A stretch of DNA of 64,000 nucleotides from Panax quinquefolius (taxonomy: Eukaryota > Streptophyta > Magnoliopsida > Apiales > Araliaceae), in contig CM035171.1 in NCBI GenBank assembly GCA_020205615.1, forward strand, positions 5,073,601 through 5,137,600, read 5' to 3'. A program made the translations under genes and the position numbers. The stretch's first letter is position 1. Each line of letters opens with the position of its first letter. This document shows, in pieces, positions 46,512 to 62,017 of the stretch. A model generated the notes under the pieces. It did no database searches and was not told the origin of the DNA. It saw nothing but the letters and a program-made list of their open reading frames with translations.

Positions 46512-49500
46512 TTAAATCGTATCTAACCATGAATCAAAGTCATCCAATAGTTTAGACTTGGTAATTGTACCAGAGGAAGGGGAGGATGACACTACATCAA
46601 GAGAGGCAGCCCTTACCTCATGGGACCGTGTTGCAAAGTTTTGGTGGATCCGACTGGATGTTTCCTTTAGTAGGTCGTCTAACGAATCATCAAGATCAAC
46701 AGCTAGTGCCGATTTCGATAAATCCGGGGGGCCCTTTTTCACAGGAGCGGAAACCAATTCCTCACCTATCAACCCTGAAGTTGAAGCGTCTGCTTGTGAC
46801 GTATTAGATATGCAACTAGGCTCCTCTTTTAAGACGGCGGATTTAAGAATCTTTGGATCACTAAACGAGTCCAGGAGCATGTCGAGCTCTGCTTCTGCAT
46901 CTGCTGCCTCAAATCTAGGGGGTTTCTTATTCTGGATTGCAGCAGAATTTAATTGATCAATGGATTCCGGCATGAAACTCTTATCAGTTCTTCTGGATTC
47001 CCATATTTCACCTTTAACTGGATGGTTCACGGCGCTGGTCCCAGTGACCCCCATATTCCGATCATTTTGCTTAGCTCCATCAGATAATTCAGAAGAACCT
47101 TTCTTAGCTGCTTCACTTTTTAGCGTTACTTCATCCTTGCAAGATTCCTGCTCGAGGTCTGCTTGTATTTCTTCAGCGTACTGTGACATAGCAACATGAA
47201 TATGTAGCAGACAATATTGAAGGATATGAAGAGTAGAACTACTCAAAGACACCCCACAAAGGCTTTTAAAAACAACACTAAGAAAAGCTAATTTAAAGAT
47301 TATTGTCTCTCTCTAATAAGCTTTCTAGGCCTCAGATCACAATACTGAAAATGGATAAACACTGTTCTTTTACAGATCAGAAGTTTGTTACTGAATTTCT
47401 AAACATCATATACTTGATCTGTATTAAATGTTATAGAATGACCTAATCTGTCTACTCAGGTGGAGGAAGTACATTCTTGAAGAGTGAATCTACCATACTG
47501 GACGTTAAATAATGAATTTGAGACTAAGAATTAGGTGATGCTGAAAAGGACACATCAAGAGCTATTTATCAGTGACCATGTTATTTTAATTAGAATTCTT
47601 CTCAATAATCTCTTTATTAACCTATATTCACTTTTTGATGAGCTCCACAAGAAGAAGCAGGTTTATTATTTCTCACAAGGAATTCAAGTATAGTTCAAAT
47701 GTTTTCACGGAATGCATAGAAAACAGTGTTCAACTTAGCAACAAAAGACAGATGAAACTTGCAATAAATCACCTGATACAAGCACCTCACACTTTTCTAC
47801 TTGCCATGCCATGATTTTATATCAGCAGCATTCATAGACAACATAAAAGGTAAAACAGAAAACTTAGGTGACAGTATTACCAGCTCTGGTGGTAATAAAT
47901 CTGCTTCAATGAATAGCCTATGTGATATATCAATTTTTGCAAGTTGTTCCGCAAGAGCGTTCAAATCCATGGAAAGAAATGATGCCTAAAATTTTAGAAG
48001 ATAACAAGGAAGCTATTCAGTACCATGCAGCTACGAAGGAGGAGGAAAAGAAAAGGAAGTAAAGTGCTTGCTTGCAGTAAACATAAAACTTCATGAAACT
48101 ACTGCTTGAATTCAACTCCCACAGCATACATAATAAAGTAATAGAACAGCAAAGAGCATGAAAAACATTCAACTGACAAAATTAAGAATAATAACATCCT
48201 GAGCCAAGGTGTGATTATAATCCCAGGCTACCAATATGTTCATTTAATTATTCCAAAATTAAGCATTGTTTTAAGGGTTCCTACATCTCTTAATTACTTC
48301 CGTCCTAGCCAGTTTTCCAAATGAGTCACGTAGATACATATAATTCAGAAGAATATAAGTGCTTCTGCTAATTGATATGTTTCCACAGTGGTAGTACTAC
48401 CATTAAACAAAATTCATTCAAAGTTTTGTCTTACACTATGGCTAAGCAACTCATTGTATATATCCTTAAATTCAGTTGCCTCTAAAGAAAGTAACAAACC
48501 ATGCATATCTGCACATCTGTATAATACTCCCTCCATTACAAACTGAGAGTCCCATTTTCCATGTGCGTCTCCCAAGTCCCAACATGAGTCTCCTTTCTCA
48601 AAACTAGAGTACTAGACTAAACGGTGGCATGATGTTCCAAATTCGCCTTAATGGAAAGTGGTTAAACCTAAATTCTCTTTTATTATTAAATTGAGTTGGA
48701 AGGTTCAATGGGAAATTGACAACATTTCTTAAAATTTATATTCCTAAAATTGGACTCAAACATTTTGGGTTGGAGGGAGTAATAAAAAGGGTCAGAACCT
48801 ATGAGCACATATGTACACAATTGAGAGCCAATCGAAGTTTCAGTAGTCAAAACCCTAGAATGAGTGAATTCACAAAGGGAACTTGATATTTCCACAAGTG
48901 AAAATGATAGTTTGACAAGGTCCTTATGACATGAATAGTAAGTGGATCCCACCCTCGTGTGAGAGAAGAACTTATGAAACTATCATTTAACATTTTTACT
49001 TGTGGAATTATCATTTCCCTTCATAAAAGCTATTCAAAGCCATGTTAAATTAGTAGATGGCTACAATTATTGTAACAAGATTCGGGATCACATTAACCAC
49101 CTTTGTCAACAGCTCCTCGCTATCTCTGGGTAACTGCAAATGACTTCTATAGGAGCAAAATCATAAAACATACAACCACCAGGCAATGAAAAGCTCAAAA
49201 TTTGAAGTTCTCTTTAGTTTGAATATATAAATGAGGTAGGCATTGCTAATAGTAGAATCTTTTAAATATGGATACCTCTACAAAAGGAAAGCTCTAACCA
49301 CATCCAATCCACCTAAGTAAGAAGATGTTACCATCATCCAACAAAGATCCAAAAAATTGCATTATTCTTAATACTCCAAACATGGAGTAGATTAAGAAAC
49401 AATAAGGTTGATCAACTTGCCAATCATGCAATGTCATAAAAAGAACTAATTAAGCTAATACATGTAATCCTGTCCAGGGGAATACCTATTATTGCCCATT

Positions 49501-51569
49501 GCCATTGGGCAAGTGTGGTCAATCGTCCACCCCAAATTTTGAATTTTTTTGGTTAATATAAGGGCTAGTTGGTAAAAGGAGAAAAAGATAAAAATTTGAC
49601 CACCCTTGAATGAGTTTTATTAATGTATATGATTACAACATAGAGGGAAAAAATGAGAGATATTTAAATCAAGATTATGATTAAATACCAATCATAAATA
49701 ACTTGATTATTTTTAGATAATAGTAGATAGAAACAACAGTTGTAAGGAGTCCTATTAAAGCCAAGAAATATACGTTTGCCTGCCATCCACACCAGAATAA
49801 ATAGAGTTTTCAGAAGAAGAAAAAAACCTAAGAAAAGTATGCGTATGAGTTTCTTAAAATTATTACATACTGTGATATTTTAATTTTATTTTTAATTGCT
49901 TATATTAATATTACTTGGTTAGTTGAGGTACTTGAGCTGAAAAATATTATATATCTCTTGACTTAGCATGTCAATAATATCACGAGCTTTACCATAGAAC
50001 ATCAAATAGTTGAAAAGACTAAACCTATACAAGCTGTTGGGAATTTTCTTTTTTTGACTCCATGTCACCATCATAAGATCATACGAAACAAACTTTCTAA
50101 TTCCTGACTACTTGCATAACATATAATTATATTAAATCCATTTGGTACTAGTCCCCTACATTCGAAGCTTCAAACTCCGTTCTCATGGAAATTTCAAGAA
50201 TGCAATAATCCTGACCAAGTGTCCTTACTGCTATGGAAAATTATGATGAATTAACAAATGATTAGCATAAGCAAAATATGAAATCAACAGCAGAGATAAT
50301 GCATCCCAACATGCAGAGGAAAGAAAGTGCTGAGCTGAAGGTTTACTTTTAAAGACTACACATAATTCCATTGTTGTTAAATAATGTGTATATACAAAAT
50401 TTTGCAATAATATCCAAGATTTAGTTCTTTTGATCTTATTTACATAATCATAGACCCACACTACAGAATATAATATATAAAGAAGTATTGACTGACCTCT
50501 TGGCGTCCAGTTGCTTTATCCTCCACAACAAAATTATCATCTTCAATCCATGATAAAATGCTTTGTCCTCTGACAGAGAGCAAAGAACCTACTCTAGGTT
50601 GAAATCTAAGCATACAAGGAAGTCAGTCTCAGGTCATATCTTTTACATGAAGCACATGATATAGATTTATAAAGCCTAGAATAAGAAGGAATCATAGCAA
50701 CAAGTTTAAAGTTAACCACGTCAAAGAAAACTTTGCCATGCTAGTGATGTAATGCTACATCCAATATAAATTTCCCACAACTATGTACTATTGGATTTTT
50801 AATTGTTAGTGAAAATCACTCTTGCTTTCAGAAGTCCTCGGACTGTGTTCTTTTGACAGGAATTGATATTGCAAAACTAACTTGTTGAGAAATCTTGGCT
50901 TTTCTTCCATTAAAGTACCACACATTTAAAATTCCACCCAGCTCCCAAATCATCCGTGACACGATTATCAAGAATACCACTAAAAAGTACATGATATGAG
51001 GTTGTCGATTTAGTTGCAATGACCAAATTAGTTTGAGAAGTTTTACAGAACTAAACCTCATTCAAGAAACAGCATACATTAAGTTCTCTGTAGGGAACCA
51101 GAAGTCATCTATAGCTTCTCTGTGGATGATTGATAAAGAGAATCAAATGTAATGAAAAATAGAAGTAATTATTCAGGCAAGCAAATGGCACACCAGTGAT
51201 AACATCATCAAATGAAGGAAAGCTCTCTGTGGAGTAATCTGTCTGAGCCTGAGACCTGGCCTCAGAAATCAAAAAACCATAATCTGCCCCATTACTTTTT
51301 GGCACAATGTCAGTTAAATGACTTGTGCTACCTTCTGATGGATTTTCCAAATCTGAATCATATTCGTCCTCGTAACGATCCCAGTTTGTGGGAAGTGCAT
51401 TTGAACCCTGATGGGGTTTCTCCCTAATTTGCTTCCCAGTTTGCTTCTGAGAACTGGTTGCTCCAACAGATCCAGATGAAGGAGCTTTTGATGATTGTTT
51501 CGGATGATACTTCTTGCTATGATGTTGAGTATGTGCTCTCTTTGATTTTGCCAAAGATTTTGTATCCAT
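46512..51569 (-). CDS. uncharacterised 414-aa plant protein, four coding exons
   Basis: Minus-strand exons 51569-51194, 50591-50497, 47985-47881 and 47180-46512 join in phase to 414 aa plus stop. I do not recognise the family. The N terminus is basic ([18 protein letters not shown]), followed by a Ser/Gln-rich stretch and an acidic [17 protein letters not shown] segment. The middle holds what look like its best-conserved blocks: [29 protein letters not shown] and [20 protein letters not shown] then ADLLPPEL. The C-terminal third is acidic and low complexity with repeated short motifs ([27 protein letters not shown]). No membrane segment or signal peptide. The pattern suggests a soluble adaptor or regulatory protein, which is inference only. 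A long plus-strand frame over exon 4 is its antisense shadow. Confidence 0.85.
48531..48781. mobile_element. Stowaway-like MITE in intron 2 of the 414-aa gene
   Basis: Ends ACTCCCTCCATTACAAACTG and TTTTGGGTTGGAGGGAGTA, about 250 bp, flanked by AT-rich sequence containing TA. No coding capacity. Confidence 0.75.
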
Positions 51570-52534
51570 TACATATACGAAGTCAAAAGGTTAAATATAT
51601 AACCCAAAAAGGATCAAGTTCATCAGCTCTGTACGATGTAGAATCCAGAATTAGACGAGAGGAACAACAAATACCAGTAAAATCATTACAACAAATTTGC
51701 TCAAAGATGTCATTGTGAAATTGGTAATAGGTAATGTGAAGTTATTATATTGATTACTGCATGAATTGATGTCATGAGGTCAAGAAGAGTTGCAAAACCT
51801 AATAAATGCATTTTTTTAACCTAAAGTCCTTTTCTTAGGGAGAGAGGAAGTGGGAAATAAGCATTCGAAATTCGATTTATTAACAGTAAAAAATTTGAAG
51901 ATAACAAAGATTAATGAAATAGCAAATGCAAATAAATTTCGACAACATTTACAATTGCTCTACTGATATTTTTTTCTTGCCCAACTTGGGAAATGGTTTG
52001 AAAGGCACATGAATTGATCACTACCCAAGTAAGGATACCAAAGTAATACGCAACAATTTAAATACATACATATCAATATTCAAATTTCAAAATCACAAAT
52101 GAAAATGTGAATAAGGGTTTCCTACTGAAGGAGCTATGCCCTAAAATAGCTGTAAGAGAAAACAAGCTTATCAAGACTTCTCAGTAGTAGATTAAAGGGT
52201 TCTCAACTAAGGGGTCAGTAATAAATTTATGTAGGGATGTTGAAATTCCATATGACCCAAAACCAAATTAGGAATACCCAAACTGTTTCTACAGATAATG
52301 CATCATGTTCATATATGAATACTTACAAATAAAAAAGAAAAACACATTTACTGAATTTCTCAAATGACCTGTAGTTCTACTATTTATTTTACTGCAACAG
52401 TAAAGCTAGAATGAATCCGAAATAGAAAACGTGTGATCTTTATGTTCTACTCATAGTTCTAGCAACCACATGAGGAATTAGGGATCCGGTAACAGCTCAA
52501 TAGTAGTATTAAATTAAGTAGATTTTGAACGATA
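51570..52534 (-). other. probable 5' UTR intron of the 414-aa gene
   Basis: Non-coding stretch between the first coding exon and a donor-like GACCAG|GTATCG at about 52535 on the minus strand. Nothing else recognised. Confidence 0.5.
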
Positions 52535-52690
52535 CCTGGTCAGTTATTCCGAATTAGAACAGTTTCCATGAAGAACGAACTCTTTCCATCGATGAATAGA
52601 CACCGGCGAAATCTCTCTCTATATTTCGCTCGATGAACAGAGAGGAAGGAAACTGAATAAGAAAAGTTAGTTTGGATCAGGTCAGTTCGG
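52535..52690 (-). promoter_or_regulatory. leader exon of the 414-aa gene
   Basis: CT- and GA-rich block typical of a plant 5' leader, ending in a splice donor at its left edge (minus strand). To its right are three GTTCGGCCC motifs (about 52686, 52731 and 52756), a possible promoter element. Confidence 0.45.
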
Positions 52691-53982
52691 CCCCTGCATT
52701 TTCTATCCCAGGTTTACAATAGTTCGGCCCAAACCATATATCCCTGGTCTAGAATAGTTCGGCCCAAGATAAACATTCGGCAGACCAACTAAATTGATCC
52801 ATCTGTCCATCATATTAATAGTTTAAGGCTAGAACGACTCCCCGACGCAAAGCATGCTACATTGTTTAACACATTTGAATGTGATTGTTTTTTTTTTTTC
52901 AAATAAGATTTGATAATTTAGTTTTGTATGAATAAAATGATCTCTATTATATAAATATCTTTAAAAAAAATACTGAATATAAAAATCATAATTTTTTGAG
53001 TTTACGTGAAATTATATTTATATAATATAATTTTATAATAACATAATTACTAACGTATAGGTATAAATATTCAAATTTAGGTGGGATTACAAATATTATA
53101 CTCCCTCCATTCTTATATTCTTATATGTAGATCGTTTTAAACTCTCTTTTTTTATTCTTAATTATTTGTCATTTGTAGTTATCTAGGAGAATTGATTACT
53201 ATTTTTTTCAAATTGCCCCTTATTACTCCACCTAATCTTTTGTCCCATATTTATGAGATAAGTGAGGTGAAGGGTATTATAAACAATTGATCTTATAGTT
53301 AATCTTTTGAATAATTTCCTTAATTCTTGTGCACATGTCTAAAACGACTTATATTAAGGAACGGAGGGAATACTATCTAATATTATTAGTTTGTTACTAT
53401 TACCAACGTATGAGTCTTTTACTCCCTCCATCTCACTTATCTTAAATAATCTATTTTTTGTAATAATATATCTATAATACTCTTGGTATTAATTGTCATA
53501 TTTTTATTTTCTATGTATATTTATGAAGCGTCACTTGATATATGAGAAAAGTATATAATTAAATGAAATTTAAATATGGATAATTTTATCATCTTTTAAA
53601 TATGTACAAAAAGTCAAACAAAATTTTAACCTTGGGCGTATTATTTTTAAAATATCTCATTTGAATAGAAAATGCATTTTAAGGCTTATTTCAAAAAACC
53701 TCGATTGCAAGATAAAATTACATTTGTTTATGGCTTACTAACTACACACATATATATACACACACGCATACAAAGAATCGATGACTTATCTCTTGATCTT
53801 ACATACTTACTTATACCTCTTTAGTAATGATTTGGGTGACGGTTCGATCAATCACTATATAGGTTCGATCAGTTGCTTTAAAAGCTAAGGCAGCGGTTCT
53901 ACGATATAGCAACCGGATCGGACGAATCAAATCGCTAAAAAGTGAGCGTGGTATGTAAAATAAAAAGTGAGCCACTGAAATG

Positions 53983-54029
<47 letters not shown>

Positions 54030-54080
54030 GGTGGTGTAACACATTTGTATTTCTAAATGCACCAAATGTTACGATCACAA
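52691..54080. other. intergenic region with MITEs and TA microsatellite
   Basis: A Stowaway-like MITE spans about 53101-53373 (ACTCCCTCCATTCTTATATT to ATTAAGGAACGGAGGGAATA). A half element begins ACTCCCTCCATCTC at about 53421. A TA run lies at 53986-54027. No gene recognised. Confidence 0.65.
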
Positions 54081-54603
54081 CACTACAAGAAATTAGGGAT
54101 GTAGCGAATGAAATTTTGTGAAGAAATTAATTCCTTTACGTGAGGAGTTTTTTAGCGAAGGAATAGTGAAGTAAAAAATATAGTGTGACAATATAATTAT
54201 TAGGGAAAGAAACATCATTCACAATTTATATTTTTTTCCTTGCAAAGTTGAGGTGATACAAGGTTTTTTTGCGCCAATTTATGATGAAATTTTGTGAGAA
54301 AAAAATTTATTAGTGAAGGAATTATTACTCACTATATATTATTGTTCATAGTTTTTTCATGAGAGAGATAAAATTAATCATTGTTTTTGTTTCTAAATAA
54401 TTTTTTAAATTAATTATGATGAATATAAATTGAATTTTACTCACATAATAATAAATCTACGGGACGATTCAGTTTAGAATAAATCTAACTGATTAAATAT
54501 TGTACAGTATATATATATATAGACTAGGTGGGTGGCCACTAAGAAAATATTAAATTTTCTGAAAACATATCAAAACGGTAGCAGAAAGAGATAGAAGAAA
54601 GAG

Positions 54604-54698
54604 ATGAAGAAAGCCAGGGAGCAGAGAAGAAGAAAGTCCAGCGATCTTCCGGCGCCGTACAGAATGGTTCAAATTCCAACAGAGATGCTCCACCTAAG
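54604..54698 (+). other. possible captured first exon or leader
   Basis: A GC-richer block in AT-rich surroundings, starting with an ATG and ending in a donor-like CCTAAG|GTCAAC followed by a long pyrimidine run. It reads as a basic peptide (MKKAREQRRRKSS...) with no recognised domain and may be a leader rather than coding. It could be from the kinase gene or another gene. Confidence 0.35.
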
Positions 54699-56752
54699 GT
54701 CAACCCTCTCTTTCTTTTCTCTGTCTCTCTCTAAATGTTTGTTTATCTATATATACACATATATATATTTTTAAATCTTCTTTTGATAAAACTTTGGGGT
54801 TTTGTTGAATTGAAAGATCCGGGTTAATGATAGAAGAAAAATATTGGTTTGCATTTTTGTATTGTAAATTGATGGGTACAAAAGTTATTTAATTTGAATT
54901 TGTGAAGTTCTATTATTTTGTTTTTCCTGGGGAAAATTGGAAATTGTGCACGTCTTTGAAATTGGAACTTTATGAGATAAAATTACCATTATTTTTGAGT
55001 TCTCAAGAACTTATTCTATAAGAATGCGATTAATTTGATGGTTTTATTGATATTACTAGGACAAATGTGTTGGTTTCCATTACATTCAGTCTGCATTTTA
55101 TTATGGAGGAAAAATGTACGATTATGAGTTTGTAAATTGCTCTTTGTTAGCAGGTTGGGTTTTTTACATGGTTTTAGTGAACTTTAAGCGATCTATGCAA
55201 TTTTGGAAAGCCCCAATTTACAGAATAAGGGATATGATTATTTGTAGTTTAGACATTTGCTTTTCCCAGCAGTGAGTAGATTATTTCTTTGTTTTGTTTG
55301 GGACTAGGAGTGAGCAAATTAAATCAAATTATAAAATCATGAACACAAGTTAAAGTATATGAAAGATTATAGTATTTCATACTGACTTAATCAATTATCT
55401 ATTATGAGTTCGACCAAATTACTTTTCCGAGTTTGGCATCCTCTTTTCTCCATCTGTTAGTTGTACCTTTACAAAGTCTTTTAAATTTTAACTTTCATTC
55501 TGTGGTAAACTAAAATTATTTGTTACTGGTTAAAACGTTCTTTGATGGTTTAGTACACTTCCCATGCACAGTTTTCATATCAGTGAAGTAATGATTTTCC
55601 CATTGCATATAATTTACTAAATAACTTGAGTCCCCAATATTAGTTAGTGGTGGTTAATTTGCTACTCCACTTTTGTTTCAAAATATCATTATTGTCGGTT
55701 TATTATGACAAACATCCTCTCAATGTAGAGACTTTCAATTTAATATTTGAGCTCGTTAAGAGGAACTTGATTTGTGGAAGCAAATCGCATTGTGAAATCA
55801 TGTCCAGGGAATGTTGGTAGAGTGTGAGTAATTGAATGAATTCTATAAGTAGAAGTAGGATATACATTCTTGTGTCCATTTGCTAATAAAGTAAGCTTTG
55901 CGGTAACTCATAACTTACATGTTATCAGCGCTTTGGTTTTACATTATGCAACTTAATTTGTCTATTCATGGGTTGAGGTTGCATGTTAATGAAGTTTTAA
56001 AACGATGATATACATATTGTCCCATCCATGGACAATTCTTTTAGAGTAACTGGTAATTTAAAACTATACATATCCAACTTCTTGGGTTTGAATTCTTTTC
56101 AGTTGATTATGATTTTTTTTAGTAAATTGTGCGTCTCTTGTGTATTGATATCAAGGCACTTCATTGACATTTGAATTAATAGGGAAGCAGAAAGTTAAAT
56201 ATATCTCATATTTGTAACATTCATGTTTTGTTTGTTTGCAATGGTTCACTATGAAAAGGCAACATGCAATATTAGTTATGGCTGACAATCTTTATTACAC
56301 AAAATTCAGGCTTTACTGTGGGGTAAGTTTATGCTTAAAATATTATGACGAGTGGATATTTAGCTGTCAAGTACTGCGTGTTCAAAAGGGAACAAAAGCA
56401 AAAATAATAAAATGATAATTTATTACTGTTTTCAGCATTACTTTTAAGGGTTTTTCATTTTCAATTTTCAACCCTGAATTATTTGATTTGCCCAAAACTA
56501 TTGCATCACCTGGTTCATATGAATGTCACAAAATTATCATCTTTTAGGTACTTCCCCACCTTTTTTGAGTCAAACGAAGTTGATCAGATATTGAGATTCA
56601 TATTTGGCATGTCCATTTAATCTCCATTTTATTTTTGGGGTTGTTGTTAAGGAAATCATCTCTTTCAGCCATTTTGTACTATATCGCCTCCACTGTCCCA
56701 ATTTGGTACCACAGTTGAAAGCCATATGTGTACGGATGCATGATGTTAATAA

Positions 56753-56792
<40 letters not shown>

Positions 56793-57045
56793 TGTGTAAA
56801 AAATATCATCTCTAAATGTCTTGTTTGAATGTCTCAAAATCTGTGTCAAAATATTGGTCTTTTTTCATTGGTTGATATGTAGTTTAAAAAACAAAAAGCG
56901 GCGCTGAATTTGGGATGGTGGGAGCATCAATTCAAAAGTTTCTTTTGGTTTTCGGATCATCTTATTCTGATTCTATGATGACTGCTTGTAAAGTTTAAAG
57001 ATCTTAGTTTTATTTGTGAAGAAATGTTTTTGTGATCTGGGACAG

Positions 57046-58201
<1,156 letters not shown>

Positions 58202-59036
58202 GTACCTGAGTATATCACACTTGTTGAACTTACTGATTTATTTGTTTCGTTGGTTATGCACAACTCCACTTAACAAGCTTTAATCCAATAATTTAATTTA
58301 GTCAAGAGTCTGGTGTTACAAACAGCCATCCATAATTATAATTTGTAATGAATTTTGGTTATTTATTAATTAATTTTTATTTATAAATTTATAATTTGTG
58401 AATGATTTTACTTGAGAAATGGATATTAATGAAGGATTATTTCCTTCACTAAAAAGTTTTAGTTAATTAGTTAGTCATCAATGAAGGATTATTTCCTCAC
58501 TAATTTGAAGATACATTCTCAATTTTATAATTAGTGAAGGCATTTTTCTCGTTAAAATAAATTTATTTTTTTCTAATATATTATTTGTGAGGGAATAAAG
58601 TTATTCTACTAATTTCAAATAATCCTTTTTAAAATATTATTTGTGAAGAGCCCAATCTTTCACTAAATAACAATATTCCATTACCAAATACAATTTGTGA
58701 ATAAAAAAGTTATTCACAATATATCTTTCACAAAAAACATTTAGAATTCTTCTTGTGAATGATCACGAATTGCGAGGAGAATCTAATCAATGACGAATAG
58801 TGTGAAGGAAATATTTCTTACATGATAAATCAACTTGTGAGTGATATAAGTATGTCTTGTGAAAGATTTGTCATGCCTTAAAGAGCCATTTTGGTGTAGT
58901 GCAAATTAATAACCAAACAAAGTTATATCATCGATAATGTTTATCAAGTAAAATTTTAATCAAGTCTTTTATCATTTCATTAGACCCTAATTATGGTGCG
59001 TAGCGCATTTGTAAATATATTTTTTTGAGGAGAGTG

Positions 59037-59177
59037 GTTAATGTATGAGTTAATTTTGGTTGAATTGATCAATATAGTGTCGATCGACCGTGGGTTGGAA
59101 GATGATCTCCTTCTCCTACGTGTCAATAGTGTATTGATCGATTGACAAATTCTATCATAAAGTTAATTTCATAATAA
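59037..59177. mobile_element. small inverted-repeat MITE (relative of 8730-8861)
   Basis: GTTAATGTATGAGTTAATTT at the left pairs with AAAGTTAATTTCATAATAA at the right. The interior GAATTGATCAATATAGTGTC and GTGTATTGATCGATTG match the layout of the 132-bp element at 8730. More diverged than that copy. Confidence 0.68.
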
Positions 59178-59390
59178 GCTGAAATTTTTTGGAGATTATC
59201 CGGTGGAATGTCCACCATGCGTAAATCACTAGAAAAGTATTTAACTATTTTTGTGTTCTAGATTAGGTATGTATATATATAATAAAATCTGAATGATTTT
59301 GAATTTTTATCTTGTATCGTACAGAATAAATCATCATAGTATGCATCACAGACACTGCTAGTATATATATATAGCACTGTGGACATTTTA

Positions 59391-61838
59391 TGGGTGCATT
59401 TAAAATAAATTAATGGTCAAAATTATAAATAAAGATGAATTTTCTATAAATATTATTTTTGAATATTATGGAATAATTTGATATAATGTTATAGTTGTGG
59501 GTAATATTTATAAATTTTGCAAAAGTATCTGAGTGGTTATATTATATTCGATTGGTGGGGAATATTAGGTTTAGCGAGGGAATATTAAATCTGATGACTC
59601 AATCATTGGTGGACCCTAGCAAAATTATTATTGTCGGATTGAAAAAAGACAAAAATATTTTATTGAAATAACGGCGGAAGTTTTCTGGTTGATCTTTGTT
59701 GAACTACTTTCGGTAGTAAAATGCGATGTCGTGTGGTTGCGTAGTAGCACTGCGGTATTGATTATTGATCTTATGTGAAAGTCACTTCGGTTTGATTCCA
59801 TTATTGTCGATTAATAATATGAATTATTATAGCGATAATGACGTTTTGTTTTATTAAATATTATTAGCGTAATAAAAGCGAAACATCTTTATATAAAAAA
59901 GCGAATACTTTATTAAAGTTATTTTATAAATAAAATATATTATATTTTATTATGCGTAGTGTTGCATAGTGTTTTGCATAGTGTTTTTGCATAGTGTTTG
60001 CATAGTAAAATGTTTTTATATAAATAGAATATATTATATTTTATTTAAAAGATTTTTCTTTAAATATGGATAAAATCAGATTAAAGTAAATCAATACGGA
60101 TAGTTCATGGATTAATTCTTATCGCATTCCATTTTCTATAAATAGAAACTCGTTCCTTCATTATTTTCTTACGAATTCATTGAAACTACAGAGAAAATTA
60201 TAGAGAAAGCTATAGAGAAAAGTTATAGAAAGAAGAAGAGTATTACTTCACTTTTCATATTCTTATATAGGTTCTTTTACGGTAAAGGGTGTTATTCTTT
60301 CTTCTTGAAGAGAACTTACATTATTCCATTCATTATTATTACATTGGAATAACTTTTGTAAAAAGTAGCATACCTATACATACTTTTGTATCTGTGGCGT
60401 ACCTATACTTGGTGAAATCCTTATATTATTCCATTGCTTATTATTACATTTGAATAACTTTTGTATCTGTGATTTACCTATACTTGGTGACATTCTTACA
60501 TTATTACATTGGAACATCACATGCATGTGTTTTACAGGACTGGTTAAAATCTTTATTATTATTACATTGGAACATCACATGCATGTGTTTTACAGGACTG
60601 GTTAAATCTTTATCGATACATTGGAATATCTATCATGTGTTTTACGGGATGCAGTTCCATCTTTATTATTACATTGGAACATCACATGGGTGTGAATTTC
60701 ACGACTTTGGTTCGTTATTATTATTACATTGGAATAACTTTTATACATCTGAATCTGCGTATGCGTGGTGATTTCTTTTGTTATTCCATTCTTTATTATA
60801 CCCGGTTGGTTAAAACTTTGACTTATACTCCATGAAATTAGTAGAATATCCTTGATATTTGCGTTTCATCGATATCTTTTCATGGAAATATTCTTACGAT
60901 CATTCTTGAATTTTACTCTACAAAAGCGATGTCGTGTTGACAATTTGGGCGTTAATAATTCACGGATAAAATAATTCTTGAACTTGTTTTATTGAATTCT
61001 TATATCATTGTCATCATCCTCATGTTTATATTTTTTTTTAAAAGTCATACATGGCACATTGTAGGCATGGATGGACTTGGTATGATTATGACCGAGGATT
61101 ATTGATTGTAATCATGGCCGTAATGTTACAAATGATGTGGTAAAAATCCTCGATTAGTAGTAGTGCATTGATGGGCCGATTGTTGGCATGATCATGACCA
61201 TTAATGAATACACTGACTATTCTTGGCGTAGTGCGAGAATAATTGTGATCGTGATCTTAAAGAATATCCTTGGCCAGTAGTGCGGGGGTGATTCGATGAT
61301 GTGGATTATTTATTAAAAGTGAGTCTAAATATATAACGATGATGAAAAACCTTTTAAAATCATAAAAGATAGTAGATTTTATTTTCTACTTGACTCTTTT
61401 AATGGATTGCATATTCATTGCAGATTAAACTTGTTTATACATTGTATTTTATCGGTTTAACATTGTTGAAGACTATTGATAATTTATTTTGCATTATCTT
61501 AGTCATAATATTTCTTCTTGGGCTAGTTGAGCTCACCTTTCTTTCCTTTATTCTCTTGAGGAAATGAGAATATAAATTTGGGACGAGTCGGGGAGCAGTG
61601 ATGGTCACGAAGATAGCATTAGTAGTCCTCACTTTATTACGTGAAATAGTGTGATAATAATTATAATGAGGACTTTTTTTGAGTTTGTATAATATCTAGT
61701 AGACGATATTTGTATTTAAACTCACGATTTATGTCGTATTATACCTGACAGAGTTATGTTAATAAGTTGTATTTAAATTACATACCATATAAGTGGCGAC
61801 CCAGATGGGTGATGTATACCTAATTTTGGGGCGTCACG
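59391..61838 (+). repeat. 5' LTR of the plus-strand gypsy element
   Basis: The right boundary is set by the primer binding site at 61841. The left boundary is estimated from loose similarity with the start of the LTR at 26082. A TATA-like TATAAATAGAAAC lies near 60137. Between 60330 and 60760 there are about five units of 60-90 bp containing TTATTATTACATTGGAA and CATGCATGTGTTTTACAGG. Inner-end sequence is shared with the other copy. Confidence 0.68.
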
Positions 61839-61840
61839 AT

Positions 61841-61853
61841 TGGTATCGAGCTA
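61841..61853 (+). other. primer binding site of the plus gypsy element
   Basis: TGGTATCGAGCTA, initiator-Met tRNA type, two or three bases past the LTR end. Confidence 0.75.
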
Positions 61854-62017
61854 AGGATATGATCCACAGGCTAAGATGTGAGAAAAAAATGTACTAGGAG
61901 GGAGGCGGGGAATACCTTATTAGTATGACTACTAAGTTTATGTCTTATTTTATTGGTCGGTCGATTAGAATATAAAGATAATTGTTAAATGTCAATTAAT
62001 CTTTTGTTTTGTGGCGA

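Noticed and set aside
46558..46956. 132-aa plus-strand open frame
   Set aside because: Antisense of the large last exon of the minus-strand 414-aa gene; no domain and no splice context.
54604..57045. Search for the missing N-terminal kinase exons
   Set aside because: No block resembling the kinase N-lobe (such as a GGITNLLL-type motif) could be read; the sequence looks intronic.
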